Of a stretch of DNA of 54,892 nt, positions 9,638 to 18,537 are shown piece by piece. The translations under genes and the position numbers were made by a program. The stretch comes from CAYMRB01 sp964392615 (GTDB lineage Bacteria; Planctomycetota; UBA8108), in contig CAYMRB010000007.1 of NCBI GenBank assembly GCA_964392615.1, forward strand, positions 1-54,892. Reading direction: 5' to 3'. The notes under the pieces were generated by a model. That model was not told the origin of the DNA. It ran no database searches and worked only from the letters and a program-made list of their open reading frames with translations. Positions within the stretch are counted from its first letter, which is position 1. Each line of letters starts with the position of its first letter.

Positions 9638-11331
9638 CGGTGGTCTCCCGGTGACTTGGCTGTCTTGCTCTTGTCCGCGCTCCGCTCACGACCCACGGGC
9701 TCGGCTCGCGATCCCGGCACGAGGTCCCGGCCGCGCCAGTCGGCCTCTCGATTGGGCGTCGTCGGATAGACGGCCGGTTGGACGCGGTCGTACACGTAGC
9801 TCCGATGACACCCCGCGGCACACTTGCCGCCATTCTCCGTGCGTTCCCAGCCGATCGGCAGCGGCCAGTTCTTGGGGCCGAACGGAAAGGTCTCGCGGAT
9901 GAGGTGATCCCGGTTCGCGGCATGCGAGTTGTGACAAACGAAACAGGTGCGCCCCTTCTTCTCCTGATTCACGTGCACGTAGTGCAGATTCCGAGTTCCG
10001 TTGCGGAAGCCGGTGACGACCTCTGCTTCTTCGCGAACGGCTAGCTGCTTGTCATGACAGCTGAAACACAACGAGTACTCGGACTCCTTGAAGGGAAAGT
10101 ATGTCTCGGTCGGATACTCGCTCGACAGCAGACGTTGGTGCCCGCCGCCATGAATGTCATGACACGCGACGCAGTTGTTCTGGGCCACCGGGCCGTGAAC
10201 TTGCCGCTTCCCCTTGATCTCCTTCTGGATGTTCGCGAGCTTCTCACCGTCTTCGGCTTCCAGCTCCTCGTCGTGACACTCCAGACAGAGCTTCCACGGG
10301 GCGTCCTTCAGGAGTCGCGGGTGATCGCTTGCGTGAGGATCATGGCAGTTCAGGCAAGCGCGCTCGGTCGTCACCGCCGCGTGAGCCGTCGACGCGTTAT
10401 CCAGCGTGTCACCGATGCCTTGATGGCAACTGATACAGAGCGTGACGGGGTCGTCCCGTAGCAGGGCCGTGTGATCCGTGGCATGAGGATCGTGACAGAT
10501 TTGACATCCGTCCTCGACCGGCGCGTGGACCTCGTGCATGCTCTCGATCTGGGCGCCCATGACGACATGACAGCGCAGGCAAAGCTCCTTGCCCTGCGCC
10601 GCCAGCATGCTCGGATTCGCCGAGGCATGAGGCTCGTGGCAAGCACCACACGACCCCCCGGCGGGGCCGTGAACGAATTGGCGTGCCCCGACGAGGTCCT
10701 CGTGGCAGCTCATGCACATGTCCGGATAACGGATACCCCTGAGGAGGGTCGGACCGGTGCTGCAGTGCGGATCGTGGCACGGCAGGCACTCCCCCCCCTC
10801 GAGCGGCTTGTGGACGAGGACTGCGTCCTCCGGCAGTTGAAGCTCGTGGCAGAACGTGCACGTCTCCGTCTTGGACCGGACCAGCTCGTACTTGTGGGCT
10901 TCGACATCGACCAGCGTGTGGCAGCTGTCACAAGCGTCGACGAAGACAGGGCCGTGGAGGAACGGCAGCGCCTTGACTTCCGAATGGCACTCGGCTGAGA
11001 CGCAATCCTCCCGCGGCACTTCCGTGGTCGGAGGGTCGGCCTTCTTCTTGTCGCCCTCGCTCTTGTCGCCGCTGTCCTTCTCATCCTCCGGCGTGCCGTT
11101 CTCGGCTGCATTCGTGGCCGCGCCGGCGTTCTTCGAGGCGCCGGCGTTCTTCGAGGCGCCGGCGTTCTTCGAGGCGCCGGCGTTCTTCGAAGCGTCGGCG
11201 CGGTCTCGCCGGTCGGTCCCGACTCTGTTCGCAGGCCGGTCCCGCTCTTGGGCAAACGGTGGTCGCATCAAGGACCATAGCAGCACCGCGACCAGGGCCC
11301 CGAGTCCGAGCAATAACGCGGCGGATTTCAT
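9634..11331 (-). CDS. 15-heme c-type cytochrome (CX4CH-13xCX2CH-CX3CH), N-terminally anchored
   Basis: This 565-residue cytochrome has an N-terminal hydrophobic segment (3-20) without an obvious cleavage site, suggesting a membrane anchor. A low-complexity linker with four SKNAGA-type repeats (48-72) and a charged stretch follow. Heme motifs begin with the atypical C-V-S-A-E-C-H at 110-116, continue with 13 CX2CH, and end with C-A-A-G-C-H, a CX3CH. Many motifs are followed by D-P-H or E-P-H and preceded by VHGPV or VHAPV, giving the His ligands of bis-His hemes as in the doubled CXXCH family. It is likely a periplasmic electron carrier. It overlaps both neighbours by 4 bases. Close paralogues are at 11328-12818 and 26985-28625. 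Confidence 0.88.
   Translation of the reverse strand: MKSAALLLGLGALVAVLLWSLMRPPFAQERDRPANRVGTDRRDRADASKNAGASKNAGASKNAGASKNAGAATNAAENGTPEDEKDSGDKSEGDKKKADPPTTEVPREDCVSAECHSEVKALPFLHGPVFVDACDSCHTLVDVEAHKYELVRSKTETCTFCHELQLPEDAVLVHKPLEGGECLPCHDPHCSTGPTLLRGIRYPDMCMSCHEDLVGARQFVHGPAGGSCGACHEPHASANPSMLAAQGKELCLRCHVVMGAQIESMHEVHAPVEDGCQICHDPHATDHTALLRDDPVTLCISCHQGIGDTLDNASTAHAAVTTERACLNCHDPHASDHPRLLKDAPWKLCLECHDEELEAEDGEKLANIQKEIKGKRQVHGPVAQNNCVACHDIHGGGHQRLLSSEYPTETYFPFKESEYSLCFSCHDKQLAVREEAEVVTGFRNGTRNLHYVHVNQEKKGRTCFVCHNSHAANRDHLIRETFPFGPKNWPLPIGWERTENGGKCAAGCHRSYVYDRVQPAVYPTTPNREADWRGRDLVPGSRAEPVGRERSADKSKTAKSPGDHR
11121..11192. repeat. Four 18-bp tandem repeats coding a SKNAGA linker
   Basis: The unit CGCCGGCGTTCTTCGAGG occurs four times in a row, the last with one change. 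On the minus strand it encodes the Ala/Ser/Lys/Asn/Gly linker between the membrane anchor and the heme domain of the 15-heme cytochrome. The near identity suggests recent slippage expansion and a linker of variable length. Confidence 0.9.
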
Positions 11332-12818
11332 CGCCCCTCTCCTTTCGGGTCGCTGAGGCGCGCGCCGATGGGATTGTCACGGGAGTAGGCCAGCGGCTCG
11401 TGGCATCCAGGCGCGCACTTGCCGCCATCCTCCGTCAGGACGAACCCGACCGGAACCTTCCAGTTGGAACCTTCGAACACCCCGAATCGGGCCATGTGTC
11501 GAGGCAGATCACTGCCGTGAGCGGCGTGGCACTTCGTACAGGAGCGCGGGCTCCTCTCCTCCTTGAGGTGCACGGAGTGCAGATTCACGTCGCCGTCGCG
11601 GAACTCCGTCACGATCGTGGTCTTCTCCTCGAGTACGAGGGCCTGAGGGTGGCATTCGAGGCAGAGCCCGTAGCTCCTGATATCGAACTTACCCAGATTC
11701 GCGCCGGGCGCCGCTCTCTTGAGAAGGCGAGCGTGACCGGCGCCGTGGATGTCGTGACACGCATGACACTCGCTCATTTCGACGGGACCGTGCTCGTGGT
11801 CCTTACCCGTCAGCTCATCGGACATTCCCGGGATCGTCCGACCGTCGAGGGCCTGGACCTCCTTCGAATGACACTCGAGGCAGATCGTCGCGAGCTCGTC
11901 CCGCAGCATCATGGGCTGGTTGGAGGCGTGAGGCTCATGGCAGGTCAGGCAGCGCTCGCCCTTGAACACCGCATCGTGACTGACCGCTTCGTCGAGTTTC
12001 ACACGAATCTCGTCGTGGCAACTCACGCACAAGTCCTCTACCGGTGCGATCAAGTGGCCATCGAAGTCGGTGGCATGGACACCGTGGCAGGCGAGGCACT
12101 GCCCTTCAGCGTGCAGGTGTGACCGCTCCGCGGACTCGAAGACGGCGACCAGGTCCGCGTGGCAGACTCGGCAGTTCTCCATACCGTCTCCATCGCGAAG
12201 CAGCCACGGAAAGTCCGCCTCGTGCGGCTCGTGACATGCGCCGCAAAGCCCGTTCTTGTACGGCACGTGCTGAGAAAGGCCGTTCGATGGGAGGTGGCAC
12301 TGCTTGCACGTGTCCGCCACGGTCGGCCATCGCAGAAGGAACGGCGCGTCCGAAAAGTGCGGGTCGTGACAAGGAGTGCAGCCTTCCTCGTAGACGAGTC
12401 CGTGCTGATGAAGCCGGACCCCGTCCACCTCGTGACAGTTGTGACACAAGACCGTCGGGGAGTCCAGAAGCGGATACGTGTGATCTCCGGCATCCTCTGC
12501 GTGGCACTTGTGACAGCTCTCGTGCAACCCCGGAGTGTGGACGCTCGTCGCACTCAGAAACGCCGCGTGGCACTCGGACGAAACGCACCCGTCCTGGAAG
12601 CTCACGGGCTCCGTGGGCCTGGGTGCCGCGATGACCGCCACTGCGGAGCCTGTCCCCGAGTCGCGATCTTCGCTGGCGTCTCCGTCAGTCGATGTCCAAG
12701 GCCAGAAGAGACCGACGAGCCCGGCGCACGCGGTCAGCCCCACGACAGCCGAGACCGCCGCCCACCACCGTCGGGTCGGCGTCTTGTGTCTCGTCTTGGG
12801 TGACCCGCTGCGTCCCAT
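11328..12818 (-). CDS. 15-heme c-type cytochrome (CX4CH-13xCX2CH-CX3CH), second paralogue
   Basis: The 496-residue cytochrome has a basic N-terminus and a single hydrophobic segment (19-40) that looks like an uncleaved anchor. Heme motifs: C-V-S-S-E-C-H (CX4CH) from residue 78, then 13 CX2CH, then C-A-P-G-C-H (CX3CH) near the end. The order and spacing match the downstream gene at 9634-11331, including the block FRDGDVNLHSVHL before the last canonical motif and GGKCAPGCH at the end. It is probably a periplasmic wire taking electrons from the cytochrome b fusion encoded 7 bases upstream. Its stop overlaps the next start as ATGA. The pair most likely arose by tandem duplication. Confidence 0.88.
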   Translation of the reverse strand: MGRSGSPKTRHKTPTRRWWAAVSAVVGLTACAGLVGLFWPWTSTDGDASEDRDSGTGSAVAVIAAPRPTEPVSFQDGCVSSECHAAFLSATSVHTPGLHESCHKCHAEDAGDHTYPLLDSPTVLCHNCHEVDGVRLHQHGLVYEEGCTPCHDPHFSDAPFLLRWPTVADTCKQCHLPSNGLSQHVPYKNGLCGACHEPHEADFPWLLRDGDGMENCRVCHADLVAVFESAERSHLHAEGQCLACHGVHATDFDGHLIAPVEDLCVSCHDEIRVKLDEAVSHDAVFKGERCLTCHEPHASNQPMMLRDELATICLECHSKEVQALDGRTIPGMSDELTGKDHEHGPVEMSECHACHDIHGAGHARLLKRAAPGANLGKFDIRSYGLCLECHPQALVLEEKTTIVTEFRDGDVNLHSVHLKEERSPRSCTKCHAAHGSDLPRHMARFGVFEGSNWKVPVGFVLTEDGGKCAPGCHEPLAYSRDNPIGARLSDPKGEGR

Positions 12819-12825
12819 CGAATCC

Positions 12826-15078
12826 TCACAGCACGTCCAACCCGGCCAGAATGATCAAAGCGAGAAGCCCGATTCCGATGCTCATCGCCAACACGCCGAT
12901 CACCGTAAAGGCGATTCGTGGGCCTTTCGGCCAAGCCCGGACGCGGAGCTTCTGCAACTCGCCGCTTTCCCTCAGCCGCTCGTACTCCGCCGCATGCTCC
13001 TCTTCCAGCTCCTTCTCCTGCACGCTGCCCGAGAACATCACGGGGTCTACCGGGAACTTCCCCATGCGGAGGTTGGCGTTGAAGAAGTGAATCGTGAAGA
13101 TGAACCCGACGGCGAGCAGAGCCTCGTATCCGTGCGCGACCATCGCCGCGTTGAAAATCCAACCCGGCAGAATGTGGGACGAGATCACCGGGAACATGAG
13201 CAGCAGGCCGGACCCGCCGATGATTCCAGTACCGCCGATCTCGCACCAATAGTCGAACTTCTCCCAGTACGTCCAGCGGCCGAATCGAGGGAGCTTGCCG
13301 CCGCGGAAGAACCAGCGGAACATCGCCGCACAGCTCTTCACGTCACTCCAAGCGGGCAACATCGTGTCGGGGCCGAAGAGCCAGCCCCAGATCGTGCCCT
13401 TCCGCCGCTTGAATCGAATCACGATGCCGACGAAGTGGACGATGAGGTTGATGATCAGAAGCACGGCGAAGCACCGGTGCCATGTGCCGGCGAGCACGAT
13501 GCCGCCGCAGAGATCGGCCAAGTAGGCCGCCCACCGATCGTCGGAGAAGAGCAGCGGAATGCCGGTGATGGTCAACCCGAAGAACGTGATGACGACGAAC
13601 GCGTGATTGATGCGGTCTAGGGCCGTGAACCGCCGGATCTCTCGCCGGCTCGGGACGGTCTTCGGGTGCGGCCCGTGGCGAATGCGATCGACCAACGAGC
13701 GAAGAAACCAGAGAATGGTGTGAAGGCCGAAGAACCCGAACGCCCCGCTCATCACGACCATGAAGTAGAGCCAAACGCCGTAGAGAACGGGATAGCGCTC
13801 GGCGTCGCGATAGTCGGCGTGGGGATCGAACTTCACGAACTGGCTGTTTGCCCCTGGGTGGCAGTCGCTCTGCCCGCAGGTGGCGACGAGCCTCTCGGGG
13901 TGCACGCGGGAGGCCGGATCGTCCAGGGGTGCGATATCGTGGTAGCCATGGCAGTCGCTACAGCACGCCGCGCGAGTGGAGCCGAGCTCGGTCACCTGGC
14001 CGTGGTAGCTCAACCGATAGGTCTCGTAGTACGTCACGCGACGGTCCCCGGCGAGATCGGGATTGTTGTGACAATCACCGCACTCGTTGACGACGTCCAG
14101 GACGAAGCCGGGCGTGTCGGTGCGCGAGATGCCATGGCCCGCATGACAGCTCGTGCAGACGGGTGCCCTCGAGTCGCCTTCCCGGAGGAGTTGACCGTGG
14201 ACGCTCGCGCCGTACACGTCGTTCAGTCCTACGTGGCACTTCCCACAGGTCTCCGGCACTTGGCTGCGGTGCACCGGGGATCGAGGATCGCTCGAAGGGT
14301 GAACGCCGTGGGCTCCGTGGCAGTCCGTGCAGGTCGCCGCGGCGGCCAGTCCACTCTCGGAGAGAGCCCGCCCGTGGGTGCTCGTCAGGTACGCCCTCTG
14401 GTGGGCGACCGGATCCTGCCCGCTCGGCGTCTTCTCGCCATGCTGTTCGTGACACTCCGCGCAGAGGAAGGCCCGGTGCGTTCGACCGAGCCGCGACGCC
14501 TCCACGCTGAGCGCCGCGATGTCGTGACCGCCGTGACACGATACGCACGTGGGCATCGCGTCGTCGCCGCGCGGGACGCCGGCGTGCGCCCCGGAAGCGA
14601 ACGCCTCGAACTGTTTCTCATGGCAGCTGGCGGAGCACGGTACGGGGTCGAGCCGCGCAGCGTGGGGAAGCTGTCGAGTGTCCTCGTGGCAGTCCACACA
14701 GGCCAAATCGGCGTGCACGCTCTTCGACAAGGTCTCGCGCGTCACGAGGAGCCCCGGCTTCACCGCAGGCTCGTCGCTGGCCGTCGGCTCCGTCTCGGCT
14801 CCGGACACACTCGGCGGCGAAGCGGATTCGGGCCCGGGGATCAGACGGACCTGCACCATGGCGGCCCGTTCCGCCGGACCGAGCTCCGCAATATGGGGCC
14901 GCCCGTGACAGTCGAGGCAACGACGATCCGGCGTCCTACGCCCCGGCTCCTCCTCGTCGGCCCTCGAGGCTGCGGCGGAGAGGACAACGCCCAAGACCGA
15001 CAGGACCGCGATCGTCAACGGCCCGCCACGCCGTCCGCGGTTCGATTCTCGAGAGCAAGCAGACAGATGGCTCGACAC
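12826..15078 (-). CDS. CbcL-like fusion: 11-heme cytochrome c domain plus cytochrome b membrane domain, second copy
   Basis: Paralogue of the gene at 6334-8571. The open frame runs further upstream to 15261, but I choose the GTG at 15078: GGAAGG lies 5 bases before it, it starts directly with a signal segment (LTIAVLSVLGVVLSAAASRA), and the resulting 750 residues match the 745 of the paralogue. Eleven heme motifs are present: nine CX2CH, one C-S-A-S-C-H (CX3CH, third) and one C-G-Q-S-D-C-H (CX4CH, last). The membrane half carries the same landmarks as its paralogue, including DRINHAFVVITFFGLTITG, WHRCFAVLLI, RWTYWEKFDYW and ILPGWIFNAAMVAHGYEALL. It should be an inner-membrane quinone/cytochrome c oxidoreductase. 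It is the first gene of the five-gene run 15078-6334. Confidence 0.87.
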   Translation of the reverse strand: MSSHLSACSRESNRGRRGGPLTIAVLSVLGVVLSAAASRADEEEPGRRTPDRRCLDCHGRPHIAELGPAERAAMVQVRLIPGPESASPPSVSGAETEPTASDEPAVKPGLLVTRETLSKSVHADLACVDCHEDTRQLPHAARLDPVPCSASCHEKQFEAFASGAHAGVPRGDDAMPTCVSCHGGHDIAALSVEASRLGRTHRAFLCAECHEQHGEKTPSGQDPVAHQRAYLTSTHGRALSESGLAAAATCTDCHGAHGVHPSSDPRSPVHRSQVPETCGKCHVGLNDVYGASVHGQLLREGDSRAPVCTSCHAGHGISRTDTPGFVLDVVNECGDCHNNPDLAGDRRVTYYETYRLSYHGQVTELGSTRAACCSDCHGYHDIAPLDDPASRVHPERLVATCGQSDCHPGANSQFVKFDPHADYRDAERYPVLYGVWLYFMVVMSGAFGFFGLHTILWFLRSLVDRIRHGPHPKTVPSRREIRRFTALDRINHAFVVITFFGLTITGIPLLFSDDRWAAYLADLCGGIVLAGTWHRCFAVLLIINLIVHFVGIVIRFKRRKGTIWGWLFGPDTMLPAWSDVKSCAAMFRWFFRGGKLPRFGRWTYWEKFDYWCEIGGTGIIGGSGLLLMFPVISSHILPGWIFNAAMVAHGYEALLAVGFIFTIHFFNANLRMGKFPVDPVMFSGSVQEKELEEEHAAEYERLRESGELQKLRVRAWPKGPRIAFTVIGVLAMSIGIGLLALIILAGLDVL

Positions 15079-15419
15079 TGGGTCCTTCCCGGCTGTTGGA
15101 TTCCAACGTACCCACCGGGAAACTACGTAGCAAATGAGAGGCCGCGTTCCCCGATCAGATGCCGAAGAGCAGCGAACCGGAAGCTCGTTGACGTCAGAAC
15201 TCGTCCATGCACGCGGAGGGTCGCGTTCCGACACTTCGACCGTGGACGAAACAGCTCGCAATCGCGCTCAAAAGCCCGTTTCGACAGGCAGTTCCGCCTG
15301 CCGCGATGGGAGATGTTTCACGCGAACGGGATGATTCTCTCGCCCGAGACATCGGTTCGCGACACCCTCCACGCGACTCCCGGGAGCCTACGGACGACGG
15401 AGTCCCGGCGCGGCGGATG
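15079..15419. other. Intergenic region between two minus-strand transcription units
   Basis: These 341 bases separate the OB-fold lipoprotein gene (stop at 15420) from the cytochrome b fusion. I see no credible gene. They hold a TGCTA promoter-like element at 15124-15132 (minus strand) and a short hairpin CAGGC/GCCTG at 15285-15300. No strong terminator was recognised for the upstream operon. Confidence 0.6.
15124..15132 (-). promoter_or_regulatory. Extended -10 promoter-like element TGCTACGTA
   Basis: On the minus strand the sequence is ATTTGCTACGTAG, about 46 bases upstream of the GTG start of the cytochrome b fusion. It shares TTTGCTAC with the element before the tetraheme cytochrome (24735-24743). 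It is the best candidate for the promoter of the five-gene run. Confidence 0.35.
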
Positions 15420-16753
15420 TCACTTCTTGGGTGCGGGCTTGGCAGCCTTCTTGGCGCCCTGGCCGGCGACCTTCTCGACCGTCACCTTGGCGTCCTCGAC
15501 GATCAAGCCATAGCGGTAGCCAGCGCCGAAGTCGCGGTCGAGCCCGACCGTGCCGCGAATCAGCACCGTGTCGCCGATCTTCGTCTTGTCCCTCGTCGTC
15601 ACCGTGACGTCGTTCGTGCCCGGCTTGCCGCTGCCGTCCTTCAAGTGCAGCCAGTTCTTGCCGAGGATGCCCGACGAGTAGCGCACCACCTTGCCGCGGA
15701 CGACGACCTTCTTCCCGGACAGTGAGCTCTTCTTGGCGAACAGCTCCTCGACCGTGTAGCCGCCCTTCGCCTTCTTGATGCCGCTGAGGTCGACCGTGGG
15801 CTTCCGCGGGCTCCGCTTGCCGCCGGAACCGCCCGGCGTCGGATGCCCCTTGGGCAGCGTCGGCGCCTCGCCAGCGTCCGGGCCGACCGGAGGGTGGCCC
15901 TCCGGAACGGTAGCCTGCGGCTCCGAACCGGGCAGCCTCGGGTGATTCGCCGGCAGCTTCCCCGCGTCCTGCGACCGGGTCGCGGACTTCCCTGGCACGC
16001 GCATCCCCGGCACGAAGTAGATCAGCGGGAACGTGCGATCGAGGGTCGGGCTGTGGAACTGCCGCATCGCCATGCCGCGGGGCACGAGGGCCCGGTCGCC
16101 GACGGCGACATCGCAGCGCGGGGCCGCGACCCAGACCAAGTCGCTCCCGGTATCGAGTCTCGCGTAGGTATAGCCGCCCGCGTTCATCGTCTCGGTGACG
16201 CGTCCGCGAAACCCGTCGAGCCCGGAGGGCGTGTTCTTGACGTCAGGCGTCGGCTTGTCGGCGCCCGTCTTCTCGGCGGGCTTCGCCGCATCGACCTTCG
16301 CGACCTTCGGCGGCGTCGTCTCGACCTTCGCTATCTCCGGCGGCGTCGTCTCGACCTTCGCTACCCCCGGTGGCGTCGTCTCGACCTTCGCTACCTCCGG
16401 TGGCGTCGTCTCGACCTTCGCTACCTCCGGCGGCGTCGTCTCGACCTTCGCTACCTCCGGNNNNNNNNNNNNNNNNNNNNNNNNNNNNNNNNNNNNNNNN
16501 NNNNNNNNNNNNNNNNNNNNNNNNNNNNNNNNNNNNNNNNNNNNNNNNNNNNNNNNNNNNCCGGCGGCGTCGTCTCGACCTTCGCTACCTCCGGCGGCGT
16601 CGTCTCGACCTTCGCCGCATCCTGCCCAGCGACCGCCTTCGTCTCGAGTGCGGAGGGCGCGTTTTCCTGCGGGGCGCGGCAGCCGGCGGCCAACGTCACG
16701 CACAGAACCAGGGCCCCCAGAACCGCCCGCCGAGTTGCTGTCATGCTGATCAT
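15420..16753 (-). CDS. OB-fold lipoprotein with decapeptide tandem repeat, interrupted by an assembly gap
   Basis: The start at 16753 has AGGAG 8 bases upstream and opens a lipoprotein signal ending LAAGC (C25). Next comes a proline-rich tandem repeat of the decapeptide PEVAKVETTP, broken by 100 N. A middle domain (GYTYARLDTGSDLVWVAAP) may bind a ligand. The C-terminal 100 residues form an OB-fold (VVVRGKVVRYSSGILGKNWLHLKDG...VTTRDKTKIGDTVLIRGTV) of the type encoded in many multiheme cytochrome operons. The frames on the two sides of the gap do not match, which is expected if 100 N is a placeholder, so the true length is unknown. It lies 56 bases downstream of the 12-heme gene and is probably the last gene of that operon. 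Confidence 0.75.
16311..16616. repeat. 30-bp tandem repeat encoding PEVAKVETTP
   Basis: At least five units lie left of the N gap and two right of it, with small changes (GV, EI and KV variants) at the left end. On the minus strand each unit codes for ten residues of a proline- and threonine-rich stalk. The identity of the units explains why assembly failed here. Confidence 0.9.
16461..16560. other. Assembly gap (100 N)
   Basis: Exactly 100 unknown bases sit within the 30-bp repeat. The length is most likely a scaffold placeholder, since the reading frame does not continue across it. Confidence 0.98.
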
Positions 16754-16809
16754 GGAATCGCTCCTGTGGAGTCGGGCGGCGCGGCGTTTGCCGCTCGCCG
16801 ATGGAAGAG

Positions 16810-18537
16810 TCATGGTTTGTAGATTTCGGGGTACTCCAGCGGGTCATGGTCCTCACCGTGGCAGAGGAGATAGCACTTGCCACTGCGGTCCCCGCCGTCG
16901 ATGAACTTGAGGTATCCCCGGCTGTTTGGAAAGACGATCGCACGGTCGAAGTTGATCAAGTGGCTGGCGTCCGCCGGCGTTCCCTGCGCCGAGCTGATCC
17001 CATGAGGATCGTGGCACGCCGAGCACGGCGTCGAATGCTCGACGACATGTTCGTGGTGCTCCGGGAAGCTCTCGTCGGCGAGGATCGATGCGCGCTCGTG
17101 ACACTCGTAGCACAGCGCATAGGCCGCCGGGGACTCCGGCGTATAGTCCTCGGTCTCGTAGCGGCGCACCAGAAGCGGCGAGAAGTCCGAACCGTGGGGT
17201 CCGGCGGGGCCGTCTCCTCCGGCACGTCGGCTGTCGTCGGCGTCGTGGCAGTCTTCACATCCGATGACGCTGCCCGTCGTATACGACGGACGCAGGCTCG
17301 GGACGTAGGAACTGGCGCCCGGCGACCCGACCGGATGGAACGACGGGTTGTTCGGCTGGAACTGCAGTCGCTTGTTCGGCTGCACGAAGAACCGGCTCAC
17401 AGCGGAATCGACCGCCACGGGCGCGTCGCCGTGGCACCGGAAGCACAGCTCGTGAACCGCTTCGATCGACTCCACCTCGACGCCGCCGATAGTGACACCA
17501 CCGACCCGCGCCAAGCTCGTCGGCACGTCTGCGCCGAGCCCCTCCGAGGAGCCCGCTGCGTGCGAGTCGTGACAATCCGCACAAGACAGTCCGGCTCCCT
17601 CGAGGAACGGCCCTCCGGTCGCACCCGGCGGGCCTTCCGTCACGATCCCGTGCACCGAGAGCTTCCCGGTCTCGGCGCGCACATCGGACGCGACCCGACC
17701 GTCATGACAGCCGACGCACGTCGCCGAGATATTCTCCTGATGCAGCAGCCACTCCGGTCCGCCCGCGCCATGCGTGCTATGGCAGGCGCCGCACGCATTG
17801 TCCGCGACCGATTCTTGCGCGGCGCCGAGCTCGAGGGCGGCTTCCGCAGTCACGAGCACCGGACTGGTCGCATGAGCGGAGCTGCCCCACGCCGTCTTGT
17901 CGTGGCAGGCGACACACAGCTCGCCGCGCTGGTTGTCCATCGACAGAAAGTCGCCCCGGCTATTGTCGTGGGGCTCATGGCACGACGTGCACTGCACCTC
18001 GCCGTTCCGATCGAGCCGTATCGTCGCCGGAAGCGTACTCTGCGTCCGGAGCTCCGGATGGGGGCCGGCAACCGACGCCGAGTACGGAAAGCTGATCGGA
18101 TGGTCGTCCGAGAGATCCGTGCCGAGATTGCTGGGGCCGGCCGGCATCCTGTCGACGCCTCCCATCGAGATCGGCGCCCGGCTGAGCACGCTGCCGAGTG
18201 CGATCGTCCCGTCGTGACACGACAGACACAGCTTCGACGCACCGGTCGGCTGACCGACGGTCGCACGCAGAGAGTTGCTGCGGTAGATCGTGTACGGGCC
18301 GGGCGACAGCGTCCGGTTCCACAGCGGCTGCACGCCGCTGGCATTGTGGGGAGTGTGACAGAAGACGCAGACCTCCGATTCGCTCGACGCGCGAATCTCC
18401 CCCGGTCCGGACGCCGACAGGTTGTGGACCGTCGACTTCACGCGCTGCACGGACTGAGCCGATGCAGCGCCGCCAGCCGTGAATACGGGGAGCGCGAGGA
18501 CTCCGCCGAGAACCGTGGTCACGAGAGTCTTGTTCAT
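16810..18537 (-). CDS. 12-heme secreted c-type cytochrome (doubled CXXCH family)
   Basis: The 575-residue protein has a cleavable signal (core VLGGVLALPVFTAGGAASA). It carries 11 CX2CH motifs and a final C-Y-L-L-C-H (CX3CH). The N-terminal third reads VHNLS...CVFCHTPHN...PLWN...CLSCHDGT...DHPISFPY...CTSCHEPH...CVACH and is homologous, motif by motif, to the entire tetraheme protein at 23955-24581. The remainder adds eight more sites separated by Gly/Ser-rich loops. It is probably exported beyond the periplasm as the terminal cytochrome of the barrel module, but this is inference. Its start overlaps the stop of the NHL gene as ATGA. Confidence 0.85.
   Translation of the reverse strand: MNKTLVTTVLGGVLALPVFTAGGAASAQSVQRVKSTVHNLSASGPGEIRASSESEVCVFCHTPHNASGVQPLWNRTLSPGPYTIYRSNSLRATVGQPTGASKLCLSCHDGTIALGSVLSRAPISMGGVDRMPAGPSNLGTDLSDDHPISFPYSASVAGPHPELRTQSTLPATIRLDRNGEVQCTSCHEPHDNSRGDFLSMDNQRGELCVACHDKTAWGSSAHATSPVLVTAEAALELGAAQESVADNACGACHSTHGAGGPEWLLHQENISATCVGCHDGRVASDVRAETGKLSVHGIVTEGPPGATGGPFLEGAGLSCADCHDSHAAGSSEGLGADVPTSLARVGGVTIGGVEVESIEAVHELCFRCHGDAPVAVDSAVSRFFVQPNKRLQFQPNNPSFHPVGSPGASSYVPSLRPSYTTGSVIGCEDCHDADDSRRAGGDGPAGPHGSDFSPLLVRRYETEDYTPESPAAYALCYECHERASILADESFPEHHEHVVEHSTPCSACHDPHGISSAQGTPADASHLINFDRAIVFPNSRGYLKFIDGGDRSGKCYLLCHGEDHDPLEYPEIYKP

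Noticed and set aside
12826..15261. Longer 811-residue start for the second cytochrome b fusion
   Set aside because: The extra 61 residues have no signal or conservation, while a GTG at 15078 has a good ribosome binding site and gives the same length as the paralogue.
16311..16616. 30-bp repeats with an N gap as a possible CRISPR array
   Set aside because: The units are directly adjacent without spacers and encode a continuous peptide repeat in a lipoprotein gene.
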